From contig JAOPYS010000340.1 in NCBI GenBank assembly GCA_025964465.1, forward strand, positions 1-7,477: 7,477 nucleotides of DNA. Reading direction: 5' to 3'. Below, one piece after another: positions 1 to 5,833 of the stretch. Position numbers and translations under genes: made by a program. This stretch comes from Thermoleophilia bacterium (GTDB lineage: Bacteria > Actinomycetota > Thermoleophilia > Gaiellales > SKUG01). The notes below the pieces were generated by a model. The model was not told where the DNA came from, searched no databases, and saw only the letters and a program-made list of their open reading frames with translations. Each line of letters begins with the position of its first letter. The first letter of the stretch is position 1.

Positions 1-2
1 CG

Positions 3-437
3 ACCCCGCGCGCGCTCGGCTGGCTGGCGTGGCAGCGCGACGTGCGCGGCATCATGTACTGGACGGCCACGCACTGGCAGGAGGTCGACGACCCCTACAC
101 CGACCCCGGCACGTACCACGAGACGGAGGTCGTGGGCAACGGCGACGGGGTGCTGCTGTACCCGGGCGCCCCCGTCGGGCTGCCGGGCACGCCCATCCCG
201 AGCGTGCGGCTGCTGCAGCTGCGTGACGGCATCGAGGACCACGACCTGCTCACGATGGCGGCGTGCGCGGGCACGCCCGCCCAAGTGCGCGCACTGCGCG
301 CGTCGCTATTGGCCGCGGCGCCGGCGCTCGATCGGGTGGAGCCGACGGCTGCCCAGGTGGCGGCGTTCCGTCGACTCGCCTTCGACACCCTCGGCCCGGC
401 GGGGGCCGACGGGCCGTGCCGCGAGCCTGCGGGCTGA
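3..437 (+). CDS. DUF4091 / GH123-like domain protein, C-terminal fragment
   Basis: The reading frame is open from the left edge, so the start lies outside the window and only about 144 C-terminal residues are visible. The fragment opens with ALGWLAWQRDVRGIMYW, followed by NGDGVLLYPG, then PIPSVRLLQLRDGIEDHDLL. This is the order and spacing I know from the end of the DUF4091 family: the GWLAW...GIMYW strand, the NGDG..YPG loop and the S.R...LRDGIED.E/DLL helix. DUF4091 is related to GH123 glycoside hydrolases, so a role in breaking down or modifying a carbohydrate is likely. The catalytic acidic residues of such enzymes would lie upstream and cannot be checked. After the conserved helix there is an Ala-rich tail ending in TGA at 435-437, nine bases before the stop of the convergent gene. 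Substrate and cellular location are unknown. Confidence 0.85.
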   Translation, partial: TPRALGWLAWQRDVRGIMYWTATHWQEVDDPYTDPGTYHETEVVGNGDGVLLYPGAPVGLPGTPIPSVRLLQLRDGIEDHDLLTMAACAGTPAQVRALRASLLAAAPALDRVEPTAAQVAAFRRLAFDTLGPAGADGPCREPAG

Positions 438-446
438 CCTCGGGCG

Positions 447-1259
447 TCAGGCCGTGGGTCGCAGCCGCTTGGCCAGGCCCTGCGCCTCGTCGAACGCGTC
501 CTGGTCCTTGCCGCCGACGGTGACGACCGCGAGGTCGCTGCCGACGCGCACGTAGTCCTGGGTGACCTGCATCCCGCTGACCTCGCCCGCGAAGCGCCGC
601 GACTCCTGGCCGAGCGCGTGCCCGTCCGAGCCGTCCGTGCCGAGGTCGATCGTCGGGTTGACGCGCTTGGCCGCGGCGATGCTCTGCGACGCGACCTCGT
701 CGAGGGTCACGTCCTCGAGGCTGCTCGGCAGCGGGGTGACGATCACGCTCACGCTCGACCCGGTGCGGGTGTTGGCCCAGAGCCCGTCGCGGAGCTTGGA
801 CCACCCGCTCGGCAGGTCGCCCTGCACCGTCGCGCCACCGAGCGAGTCGAGCGCCTGGCTGGCCTCCGTCTTGGAGATGCCGGTCTTCTCGGAGATGCGC
901 GTGCTGAGCGCGTCCTGGGAGTTGGTGTCGTGCTGGCGCACGAAGAACAGGCCGCCGACCACCGCGACCACGAGCACGAGGCCCGCCACGATCAGCGTGG
1001 AGGAGAGCTGCCGACGCGGCGCGCCGGGCTGGACCACGTGCTGCTGGACGGCCGACTGCAGCGGCATCGCGCCCTGCGGTGTCCACGGCCGTGACGATCC
1101 GCCGTCCGCCGCCACCGCGGCCGTCTGCGCGTTGGAGACCTCGAGCCACGCCTGCGAGATGGTGAGGTCGTCGTAGCCGACCCGGCGCAGCTCGTCGACC
1201 AGCGAATCGACGGGGTGCGAGTGCAGGTGCTGGGCGAAGTACTGGCTGGCGGGATGCAT
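447..1259 (-). CDS. Single-pass membrane protein of unknown function
   Basis: I do not recognise this 270-residue protein. Residues 1-50 form a small, probably helical module (VDSLVDELRRVGYDDLTISQAWLEV), followed by a Pro/Gln-rich linker. Residues 86-107 are one strong membrane segment with an internal GG. Residues 110-270 form a soluble domain that begins with a charged helix (SEKTGISKTEASQALDSL). Arg82-Arg83 just before the membrane segment suggest, by the positive-inside rule, that the N-terminus is cytoplasmic and the C-terminal domain extracytoplasmic. There is no signal peptidase or lipobox site. The ATG at 1259 is preceded by GAGGA six bases upstream, which supports this start. The gene lies 54 bases downstream of the rhomboid protease gene on the same strand, behind a palindrome with a promoter-like half. 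It may be a membrane-bound sensor or a rhomboid substrate, but that is inference. Confidence 0.85.
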   Translation of the reverse strand: MHPASQYFAQHLHSHPVDSLVDELRRVGYDDLTISQAWLEVSNAQTAAVAADGGSSRPWTPQGAMPLQSAVQQHVVQPGAPRRQLSSTLIVAGLVLVVAVVGGLFFVRQHDTNSQDALSTRISEKTGISKTEASQALDSLGGATVQGDLPSGWSKLRDGLWANTRTGSSVSVIVTPLPSSLEDVTLDEVASQSIAAAKRVNPTIDLGTDGSDGHALGQESRRFAGEVSGMQVTQDYVRVGSDLAVVTVGGKDQDAFDEAQGLAKRLRPTA

Positions 1260-1287
1260 TCGACGTCCTCGGGGAGCGGTGTGGATC

Positions 1288-1307
1288 CTTCCGTGGTACC
1301 ACGGAAG
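1288..1307. repeat. Perfect 20-bp palindrome between rhomboid gene and membrane-protein gene
   Basis: CTTCCGTGGTACCACGGAAG equals its own reverse complement. It starts six bases after the rhomboid stop codon and lies 28 bases upstream of the next start codon. As RNA it could fold into an 8-bp stem with a GTAC loop, but no U-run follows, so it would be an atypical terminator. As DNA it fits a dimer-binding operator. One half (GTACCACGGAAG on the minus strand) recurs as GTACCACGGAGG in front of the rhomboid gene, which favours a promoter or operator role over a terminator. Confidence 0.6.
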
Positions 1308-1320
1308 ACCGGGTCAGGAA
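1293..1320 (-). promoter_or_regulatory. Possible promoter of the single-pass membrane protein gene
   Basis: On the minus strand, TTCCTG (1320-1315) is followed after 16 bases by TACCAC (1298-1293), 39 bases before the ATG at 1259. Neither hexamer is close to consensus. The main support is that TACCAC sits in the same element at a similar distance from the start of the rhomboid gene. The -10 would lie inside the palindrome, so a protein bound there would block transcription. Confidence 0.3.
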
Positions 1321-2087
1321 AGGGGCCGCGCGGTGGCCGTCCGCTGCACGCGGGCGCGCAGGCACGCCTCGCGGAGCCGCGGATCGAGCGAGCCGCCCAG
1401 GTCGAAGGCGGCCACCAGCGAGGGCGGCAGCGTGGTCGCCGACGCGTGGACCGACTGGATCGAGAAGCGGGGATCGGCTGCGGCCACGCTGGCCTGGGCC
1501 GGCACGGGGACCGGGAGGGTCGCGCCCAGGAGGTTGCCGAGGACGAGCCCGCCCGCCAGCCCGCCGATGTGCTCGGCCCAGTCGACGCCCGGGCCGAGCG
1601 AGGAGAACAGGCCGAAGGCGGCGAGGCCGAGGGCGACGCGCGCGGCGACGCCGCGGCAGCGCGGGTCCAGCCCGATGCAGCCGCCGAAGATGCCGAACGC
1701 GATGCCGGATTCGCCGACCGAGACCACGGCGAACTGCGTGAGCGCGAGGCTCGCGCACGCCGCCGCGAGGCCGGAGCCGACGATGAGCAGCGCGGTGCGT
1801 CGATGGCCGAGCTGGCGCTCCAGCAGCGTGCCGGCGATGAGCGTGCAGACCATGTTGCCGACCAGGTGCTCCGGGCTCGCGTGCAGGAGGCTGGCCGTCA
1901 CGATGCGCCATGCGCCCAGGCCGTTGCCGATCAGGTCGCGGCTCATCCCGCCGAACCCGATCAGGTCCTCGACCGTGGGATTGGCGGACGCCGCGAGGTA
2001 CTCGAGGGCGAACACGGCGATGCACGCGCCCACGAGCAACCAGGTGACGAGCGGTCGCAGGAGGGCAGGGGAGGTGGTCGTCGGCAT
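1314..2087 (-). CDS. Rhomboid family intramembrane serine protease
   Basis: A 257-residue polytopic membrane protein with the rhomboid signatures in order: Trp60-Arg61 in the first loop (AWRIVTASLLHAS), His69, His74 and Asn78 on the second helix (H-x4-H-x3-N, the oxyanion region), the catalytic GESG motif with Ser127 (residues 125-128), and the second dyad residue His173 in WAEHIGGLAGG. All catalytic residues expected for a GlpG-type enzyme are present, so it should cleave membrane-spanning substrates within the bilayer. The six-helix core ends near residue 192. A tail of about 65 residues follows, probably cytoplasmic and of no recognised domain. The ATG at 2087 has only a weak GGGA upstream. 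An overlapping ATG four bases earlier (ATGCATG) is out of frame. The natural substrate is unknown, and the single-pass protein encoded next is an obvious candidate. Confidence 0.93.
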   Translation of the reverse strand: MPTTTSPALLRPLVTWLLVGACIAVFALEYLAASANPTVEDLIGFGGMSRDLIGNGLGAWRIVTASLLHASPEHLVGNMVCTLIAGTLLERQLGHRRTALLIVGSGLAAACASLALTQFAVVSVGESGIAFGIFGGCIGLDPRCRGVAARVALGLAAFGLFSSLGPGVDWAEHIGGLAGGLVLGNLLGATLPVPVPAQASVAAADPRFSIQSVHASATTLPPSLVAAFDLGGSLDPRLREACLRARVQRTATARPLS

Positions 2088-2114
2088 GCATCGTCCCGGG
2101 TCGGAGGTGCCTCC

Positions 2115-2143
2115 GTGGTACGACGCCCACCCCGCCCGGTCAA
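2115..2143 (-). promoter_or_regulatory. Probable promoter of the rhomboid gene
   Basis: On the minus strand, TTGACC (2143-2138) is separated by 17 bases from TACCAC (2120-2115), and the start codon follows 33 bases after the first T of the -10. The -35 is a good match and the -10 a partial one. The downstream edge overlaps an inverted repeat, CGGAGG-TG-CCTCCG on the plus strand (2102-2115), around the expected transcription start, which could be an operator. Confidence 0.45.
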
Positions 2144-2166
2144 GGACAGCCGGCCGGCCCCCGCAC

Positions 2167-2184
2167 CTGGGCGATCACGCCCAG
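2167..2184 (-). terminator. Stem-loop over the Zincin gene stop codon
   Basis: On the minus strand, CTGGGCG-TGAT-CGCCCAG forms a perfect 7-bp GC-rich stem with a four-base loop that contains the TGA stop codon of the Zincin gene. No U-tract follows, as is common for terminators in high-GC actinobacteria. It would separate the Zincin transcript from the rhomboid gene, which has its own promoter-like sequence just downstream. It may also be partly a by-product of coding sequence. Confidence 0.4.
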
Positions 2185-2519
2185 CCGAGCTCGGTGAGCC
2201 GCGCGTCGTCGATGCCGAAGTGGTGCGCGAGCTCGTGCAGGAGCGTCACGCGGACCTGGCGGGCCAGCTCCGCGGGCCGGTCCCCGAAGTCCTCCTCGAG
2301 CGGCCGGCGGAAGATCCGGACCAGGTCGGGGGGCCGGAACCCGTCGAACGCGTCGGCGCGCTCGGTGAGCGGCACGCCCTCGTAGAGGCCGTAGGTGTCG
2401 GGGTCCTCGTCCCACTCGTCCTCGACCGCCACCTGCACGTTGTCGAGCCGGTCGCGGAACGGGGCGGGCAGCTCCGCCAGCGTGCGCTGGATCACCTCGT
2501 CGAAGGGGTCGCGTGCCAC
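2175..2519 (-). CDS. Zincin_1 (DUF1025) family small metallopeptidase
   Basis: A 114-residue cytosolic protein, the usual length for the Zincin_1 family. The family pattern is clear: an acidic N-terminal half (VEDEWDEDPDTYGLYEGVPLTER, residues 32-54), an RIFRRPLEEDF strand, and the metal site HELAHHFGIDD at 95-105, with His95, His99 and the general base Glu96, plus a downstream Asp as a likely third ligand. It ends LTELGWA. The active-site residues are intact, so it should bind zinc and may hydrolyse peptide bonds, but substrates of this widespread actinobacterial family are not established. The GTG start at 2519 has no Shine-Dalgarno sequence and lies six bases after a TAGCAT -10 hexamer, so the mRNA is probably leaderless. 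It is divergent from the UMF1 transporter gene, with 45 bases between the starts. Confidence 0.9.
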   Translation of the reverse strand: MARDPFDEVIQRTLAELPAPFRDRLDNVQVAVEDEWDEDPDTYGLYEGVPLTERADAFDGFRPPDLVRIFRRPLEEDFGDRPAELARQVRVTLLHELAHHFGIDDARLTELGWA

Positions 2520-2525
2520 AGGGGG

Positions 2526-2531
2526 ATGCTA
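2526..2531 (-). promoter_or_regulatory. -10 element giving a leaderless Zincin mRNA
   Basis: TAGCAT on the minus strand matches the actinobacterial TANNNT -10 pattern. It ends six bases before the GTG start, which puts the expected transcription start at or next to the first base of the start codon. No convincing -35 is visible (TGTCAA, 17 bases upstream, is a poor match). Confidence 0.5.
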
Positions 2532-2564
2532 TCTCGGGGTGGACGCGGTTGACATGATGGGCGG

Positions 2565-3920
2565 GTGAGCGACGCGACTTCCCCGGATCGGATTGGTGTC
2601 CCGGCGATCGCGTGGGCCGTGTACGACTTCGGCTACTCCATGTTCGCGTTCGTGGTCTTCGCCCGCTACCTGAGCGACTGGCTGATCTCCGACCTGCACC
2701 AGCCCGACTGGGTGTACACGACGGGGCAGGCCATCGCCGCGCTCACGCTGCTCGTCGTCATGCCGGTGGCGGGCGTGGTCGCCGATGCGTTGGGCAGCCA
2801 CCGGCCGCTGCTGCTGGTGTTCACGCTCGGTGCGGGCATCAGCGGGGGTGCCGTCGGCCTGATCGACCCGTCCATGGGCCCCCTGGGCATCGTGCCGCTG
2901 ATGGCCTGCGCGACGGTGAGCGCCGCGTGCACGGGCCTGTCGTTCGCCCAGTTCGATCCCATGCTCGCGGTGGTTGCTCCGCGACGCAGCTGGGGCACGA
3001 TGTCGGGCATCGCGGTCGGAGCCGGGTACGCCGGCATCCTCGTCTGGATCGGGGTGCTTGCCGACATGTTCGTCCCGGACGGCGCCGACAAGCAGCACGC
3101 CTTCCTGCCCGCAGCGGTGGTCCTGCTCGTGCTGTCGGTGCCGGTGCTGACGCTGGCGCGGCGCTCGCACCGCCCGGAGGGGACGACCCCGAAGGACGTC
3201 CGCGGCGTGCTGGGGACGGCCCGGGGCGAGATCTTCTCGGCGGTCGGGCGCCTGCGCAGCCACCGGCCGATCCTGCGGCTGCTGGCCGGGCGGTTCCTCT
3301 ACACGGACGCGGTCGGCACGGTCAACGTGTTCGCGGTCGTCTACATGTCGCGCCTCGGTGGGTTCGGGGAGACCGACAAGAACAAGGTGACCGCCCTCGT
3401 GGTGCTGTCCGGCGGGGTCGGTGCGATCGTGGCGGGGTGGTGCGCGCGGCGCTTCGGCCCGCGACGCGTGCTGCTGACCGTGGTGCCGTGCTTCGCCGTG
3501 GGGCTCGGCATCGTGGCGGGCGTGGGCCAGCCGTGGACGGTGTGGGTGCTCGCGCCGGTGCTGGGCATCTCGCTGGGCACCGTCTACACCGTCGACCGCG
3601 TGTTCATGCTGGCGCTCACGCCGCCGGAGCTGCGCGGCGAGCTGTTCGGGTTCTTCAACCTGATCGGCCGCGTCGCCCAGGCGCTCGGGCCGTTCGTCCT
3701 GTGGGGCGGGACGATCTTCGTGCTGCACGACGCGACGGGCGTGCTCAACGTGCTCGACGCGAGTCGCGTGTCACTCGGATTGATCGCGCTGTCGGCGCTC
3801 ACGGGCCTGTACGTCATCAGCTCGCTCGACGACGGTCACCGCGACGGCGCCGACGACGTCGACATCACGGTCCACGTCGGCGACGATCCCGAGCCGGCGG
3901 TCACGCCCCGGCCGGAGTGA
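2565..3920 (+). CDS. MFS transporter, UMF1 / Atg22-like family
   Basis: A 451-residue protein with about 12 predicted membrane helices (roughly 13-35, 52-72, 80-100, 107-128, 147-167, 180-198, 236-260, 274-292, 302-320, 326-346, 361-382, 402-421) and a long central cytoplasmic loop at about 199-233, the usual two-half layout of major facilitators. Family markers are AWAVYDFGYSMFAF at the N-terminus, the loop GVVADALGSHRP after helix 2, FLYTDAVGTV at the start of the second half, GWCARRFGPRR in the equivalent loop of that half, and TPPELRGELFGFFNLIGRVAQALGP before helix 11. Together these point to the UMF1 group related to yeast vacuolar Atg22. Bacterial substrates are unknown, and amino-acid export is only a guess from Atg22. 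The acidic C-terminal tail (residues 422-451) is cytoplasmic. The GTG start follows GGGCGG very closely. CATGAT at 2553-2558 could be a -10 for a nearly leaderless message. Confidence 0.87.
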   Translation: MSDATSPDRIGVPAIAWAVYDFGYSMFAFVVFARYLSDWLISDLHQPDWVYTTGQAIAALTLLVVMPVAGVVADALGSHRPLLLVFTLGAGISGGAVGLIDPSMGPLGIVPLMACATVSAACTGLSFAQFDPMLAVVAPRRSWGTMSGIAVGAGYAGILVWIGVLADMFVPDGADKQHAFLPAAVVLLVLSVPVLTLARRSHRPEGTTPKDVRGVLGTARGEIFSAVGRLRSHRPILRLLAGRFLYTDAVGTVNVFAVVYMSRLGGFGETDKNKVTALVVLSGGVGAIVAGWCARRFGPRRVLLTVVPCFAVGLGIVAGVGQPWTVWVLAPVLGISLGTVYTVDRVFMLALTPPELRGELFGFFNLIGRVAQALGPFVLWGGTIFVLHDATGVLNVLDASRVSLGLIALSALTGLYVISSLDDGHRDGADDVDITVHVGDDPEPAVTPRPE

Positions 3921-3929
3921 CGAAGCCCG

Positions 3930-4919
3930 TCAGCGCGCCAGGCGCTTGGCGACGAGCTCCGTCGCCTTGGCGGTGACGAGCTCCCCGAACTCGGGGTGCG
4001 CTGCCACCTCGGCGAGCTCGGGCAACGAACGCGCGCGCGCGTCGAGCACTCGCCGCATGCCGTCGAGCGAGGCGGTGCCGAGCTGTTCGTTCGCCCAGCC
4101 AGCGATGCCGTCGACCCGCGCGACGAGCGCCTCCGCGCCGTCGCTGCCCAGCCCGAGGTCGTCGGCGATGTCACCCGCGACCGAGCGCGCCGTCCGGTCG
4201 AGGGGGAGGGACGCGTCCGCGGAGCGGTCGAACCGCCACACCGCGATGCCGCAGCCGGCATGCTCGTCGCGGTGGCGCTCCGCGGCGAAGCGCGCCCAGC
4301 GCGGTGTGTCGAGCTCCTCGCCGGCCCGCGGCGGGCACACCTGGGTCCCGGGCGAGCGCCCAGCGTCCAGGACGCGGCCCCACCCGTCGCTGACGACCCA
4401 GACGAACCCCGGTCCGAGCAGCAGCGACACCGCGCGCGCGGCGGGCATGACGGCCATGCCAGAGCGCTCGGCCACGTGCCGCATGAGCGCTGCGGGGCGG
4501 TCGAGCGCGTCGAAGGAGGCGATCCACGCCTCGGGCATGGTCAGCTCCCGCGCGAAGGCGTTCGCCTCGCCCTCCACGAGGTCGTGGACCGTCACCGGCA
4601 GCTCGTGCGGGCGGGTCGACACGTCGCACGGCATCCCGAGCGGGTGCCAGCCGAGCAGCACGTGGCCCAGCGAGTGCGCGACCGCGAACCGGCGCCGCTC
4701 GTGCGCCTCCTCGAGCGATGCGTCCAGCACGATCCGCGGACGCTCGCCGGGCGCCGCCGCGTGCAGCACGATCGTGTCGGCGCGCGTCGGGATCTCGTCC
4801 GTCACCAGCACGGCGTGCGCCGAGGCCACGCGCTCGATGTCGAACGGCACCGTCAGGGCGCCGTCCTGCGCGACCCGGCGCGCCACGGCGCGCGCCACCC
4901 GGTAGGCGGGATCAGGCAT
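3930..4919 (-). CDS. ImmA/IrrE-family protein lacking the catalytic glutamate (likely pseudoprotease)
   Basis: A 329-residue protein with an ImmA/IrrE (COG2856-type) N-terminal domain. The family frame is present: IVLDASLEEAHERRRFAVAHSLGHVLLGW (65-91), then VEGEANAFARELTMP (115-129), matching the usual R-F-x-x-A-H-E-x-G-H and E-x-x-A-N-x-F-A-x-x-L-L-M-P. The metal motif reads His82-Ser83-Leu84-Gly85-His86, so the zinc-binding histidines and an acidic third ligand (Glu116 or Glu118) remain but the catalytic Glu is Ser (codon TCG). Active family members cleave HTH repressors (phage ImmA, Deinococcus IrrE). This one may only bind. Residues 165-329 are an extra C-terminal region of no recognised fold. 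A longer frame exists up to 5114, but ATG 4919 is preferred: the 65 extra residues are Arg/Ser-rich and fall over the upstream gene, which this start overlaps by 8 bp, indicating translational coupling. Confidence 0.85.
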   Translation of the reverse strand: MPDPAYRVARAVARRVAQDGALTVPFDIERVASAHAVLVTDEIPTRADTIVLHAAAPGERPRIVLDASLEEAHERRRFAVAHSLGHVLLGWHPLGMPCDVSTRPHELPVTVHDLVEGEANAFARELTMPEAWIASFDALDRPAALMRHVAERSGMAVMPAARAVSLLLGPGFVWVVSDGWGRVLDAGRSPGTQVCPPRAGEELDTPRWARFAAERHRDEHAGCGIAVWRFDRSADASLPLDRTARSVAGDIADDLGLGSDGAEALVARVDGIAGWANEQLGTASLDGMRRVLDARARSLPELAEVAAHPEFGELVTAKATELVAKRLAR

Positions 4920-5283
4920 GCGCCGGCTCCCCGTCGCCGCTCGCCCGTCGGTCGACGTGCGGCATCCACGCCTCGAGCTCCGCGAGCTCGAAGGGGTCGA
5001 ACACCTCCGACGCGATGCGGGTCGCCAGCTCGCGCACGCGCCGCTGCGAGGCGAGTTCCTCCGGCGTGGTGGCGCGACCGAAGCGGCGGGCGTGGAGCAC
5101 GTAGCGCAGCGCATCCGGGGTCGACGCGACGAGGTCGAGCTCGCGCGCGTCCAGCCCGAGCACCTCGTGGAGCGGGCGACGCCGCGCGCCGCCCGCCCAG
5201 GTCGCCACCTCGGCCTCGAGGTCCTCGAGCAGCGCGTGCCCGTCGAGCACGCGGTCGACGAAGCTGCCGCGTCGATCGTTCAC
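4912..5283 (-). CDS. Conserved-looking 123-residue partner of the ImmA/IrrE-like protein
   Basis: Not assigned to a named family. The 123-residue protein begins MNDRRGSFVDRVLDGHALLEDLEAEVATW, has a central block RRPLHEVLGLDARELDLVASTPDALRYVLHARR (35-67), then a charged helical C-terminal part including SEVFDPFELAELEAWMPHV. The central block resembles, from memory only, small actinobacterial proteins with an L-H-E-x-L-G followed by an acidic helix and a D-A-L-x-Y-I/V-L ending, often encoded near toxin-antitoxin or ImmA-like genes. No helix-turn-helix, catalytic motif, signal peptide or membrane segment is visible. It starts at GTG 5283 with GGTGA five to six bases upstream, and its TGA overlaps the ATG of the ImmA/IrrE-like gene by 8 bp. 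The tight coupling suggests the two proteins act together, perhaps as regulator and partner. Confidence 0.75.
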   Translation of the reverse strand: MNDRRGSFVDRVLDGHALLEDLEAEVATWAGGARRRPLHEVLGLDARELDLVASTPDALRYVLHARRFGRATTPEELASQRRVRELATRIASEVFDPFELAELEAWMPHVDRRASGDGEPAHA

Positions 5284-5381
5284 GAGGTCACCATTCCCGC
5301 TCGGCCCGTGGACGAACGCGCTCGACGTTTGGCGCGGTGTGTGGCGTGGGCAACAGCCCGGTGAGGACGAGGAGCTGTTCG

Positions 5382-5828
5382 ATGAGCGACACGAAGACGC
5401 AGGTGCGGCACACGTTCGACCGGATGATCCCGGCGGACATCGAGGACGTGTGGCGCGCGCTCACCGACCCTGACGAGCTGCAGCAGTGCAACTACGAGCA
5501 GGTCGTCGAATCGTCGTGGATGCCGGGCGAGCCCGTGCGCTACCTCGGCGCCGATGGCGAGGTGATGAGCTCGGGCGTGGTCACGGACGTCGACGCGCCG
5601 CACCGGCTCGTGCACACCTTCGCCCTGACCGCGGCGGCGAACGCCTCGGCTGCGAAGGACGCACCCTCGCGCGTGACGTGGACGATGGAGCCCGACGACG
5701 AGGGCACGCGCGTGACGCTCGTGCACGACGGGTTCACGGGCCGCACGGAGACGTGGCGGCACGTGGAGGACGGCTGGGACGGCGTGCTCGATGGCCTCGT
5801 GGGCCTGTTCGACGACGGCGGCGAGTAG
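5382..5828 (+). CDS. SRPBCC / AHSA1-type lipid-binding-fold protein
   Basis: A 148-residue soluble protein with the layout of the AHSA1/START-like (SRPBCC) superfamily: an N-terminal strand followed by DIEDVWRALTDPDELQQCNYEQ (19-40), central strands GEPVRYLGADGEVMSSGVVTDVDAPHRLVHTF (49-80), then SRVTWTMEPDDEGTRVTLVHDGF (96-118), and a long C-terminal helix GWDGVLDGLVGLF (131-143) that usually closes the hydrophobic pocket. These proteins bind small hydrophobic ligands or act as co-chaperone-like or resistance proteins. Nothing here indicates the ligand. The start is set by ATG 5382, with GAGGAG eight bases upstream. The much longer frame upstream is the antisense of the ImmA-like cassette. 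The gene is divergent from that cassette (98-base gap with no clear promoter motif) and convergent with the 30-codon gene, five bases away. Confidence 0.88.
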   Translation: MSDTKTQVRHTFDRMIPADIEDVWRALTDPDELQQCNYEQVVESSWMPGEPVRYLGADGEVMSSGVVTDVDAPHRLVHTFALTAAANASAAKDAPSRVTWTMEPDDEGTRVTLVHDGFTGRTETWRHVEDGWDGVLDGLVGLFDDGGE

Positions 5829-5833
5829 CCGCG

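Noticed and set aside
250..2130. A 626-codon minus-strand open frame, and a 445-codon plus-strand frame at 1215-2552
   Set aside because: Both are extremely Arg/Pro/Gly/Ala-rich and lie over the rhomboid, Zincin and membrane-protein genes, which show clear family motifs in another frame. They are high-GC shadow frames.
2549..2554. TTGACA as a -35 box for the UMF1 transporter gene
   Set aside because: A -10 at normal spacing would fall inside the coding sequence, and none is visible there. CATGAT just downstream, as a -10, is a weak but better-placed signal.
3584..3817. Minus-strand small ORFs inside the transporter gene (also 2666-3091 and 3341-3580)
   Set aside because: They have no ribosome binding site and biased Ser/Thr/Pro composition. 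They are antisense to a well-supported membrane transporter.
4026..4041. Alternating CG run that might be a simple repeat or Z-DNA site
   Set aside because: It lies inside the ImmA/IrrE-like coding sequence and is explained by Arg/Ala codons at high GC.
4920..5114. N-terminal extension of the ImmA/IrrE-like protein to an upstream start at 5114
   Set aside because: The added residues are low-complexity Arg/Ser/Ala and fall over the 123-residue gene in another frame. ATG 4919 gives the usual 8-bp overlap and a domain of normal length.
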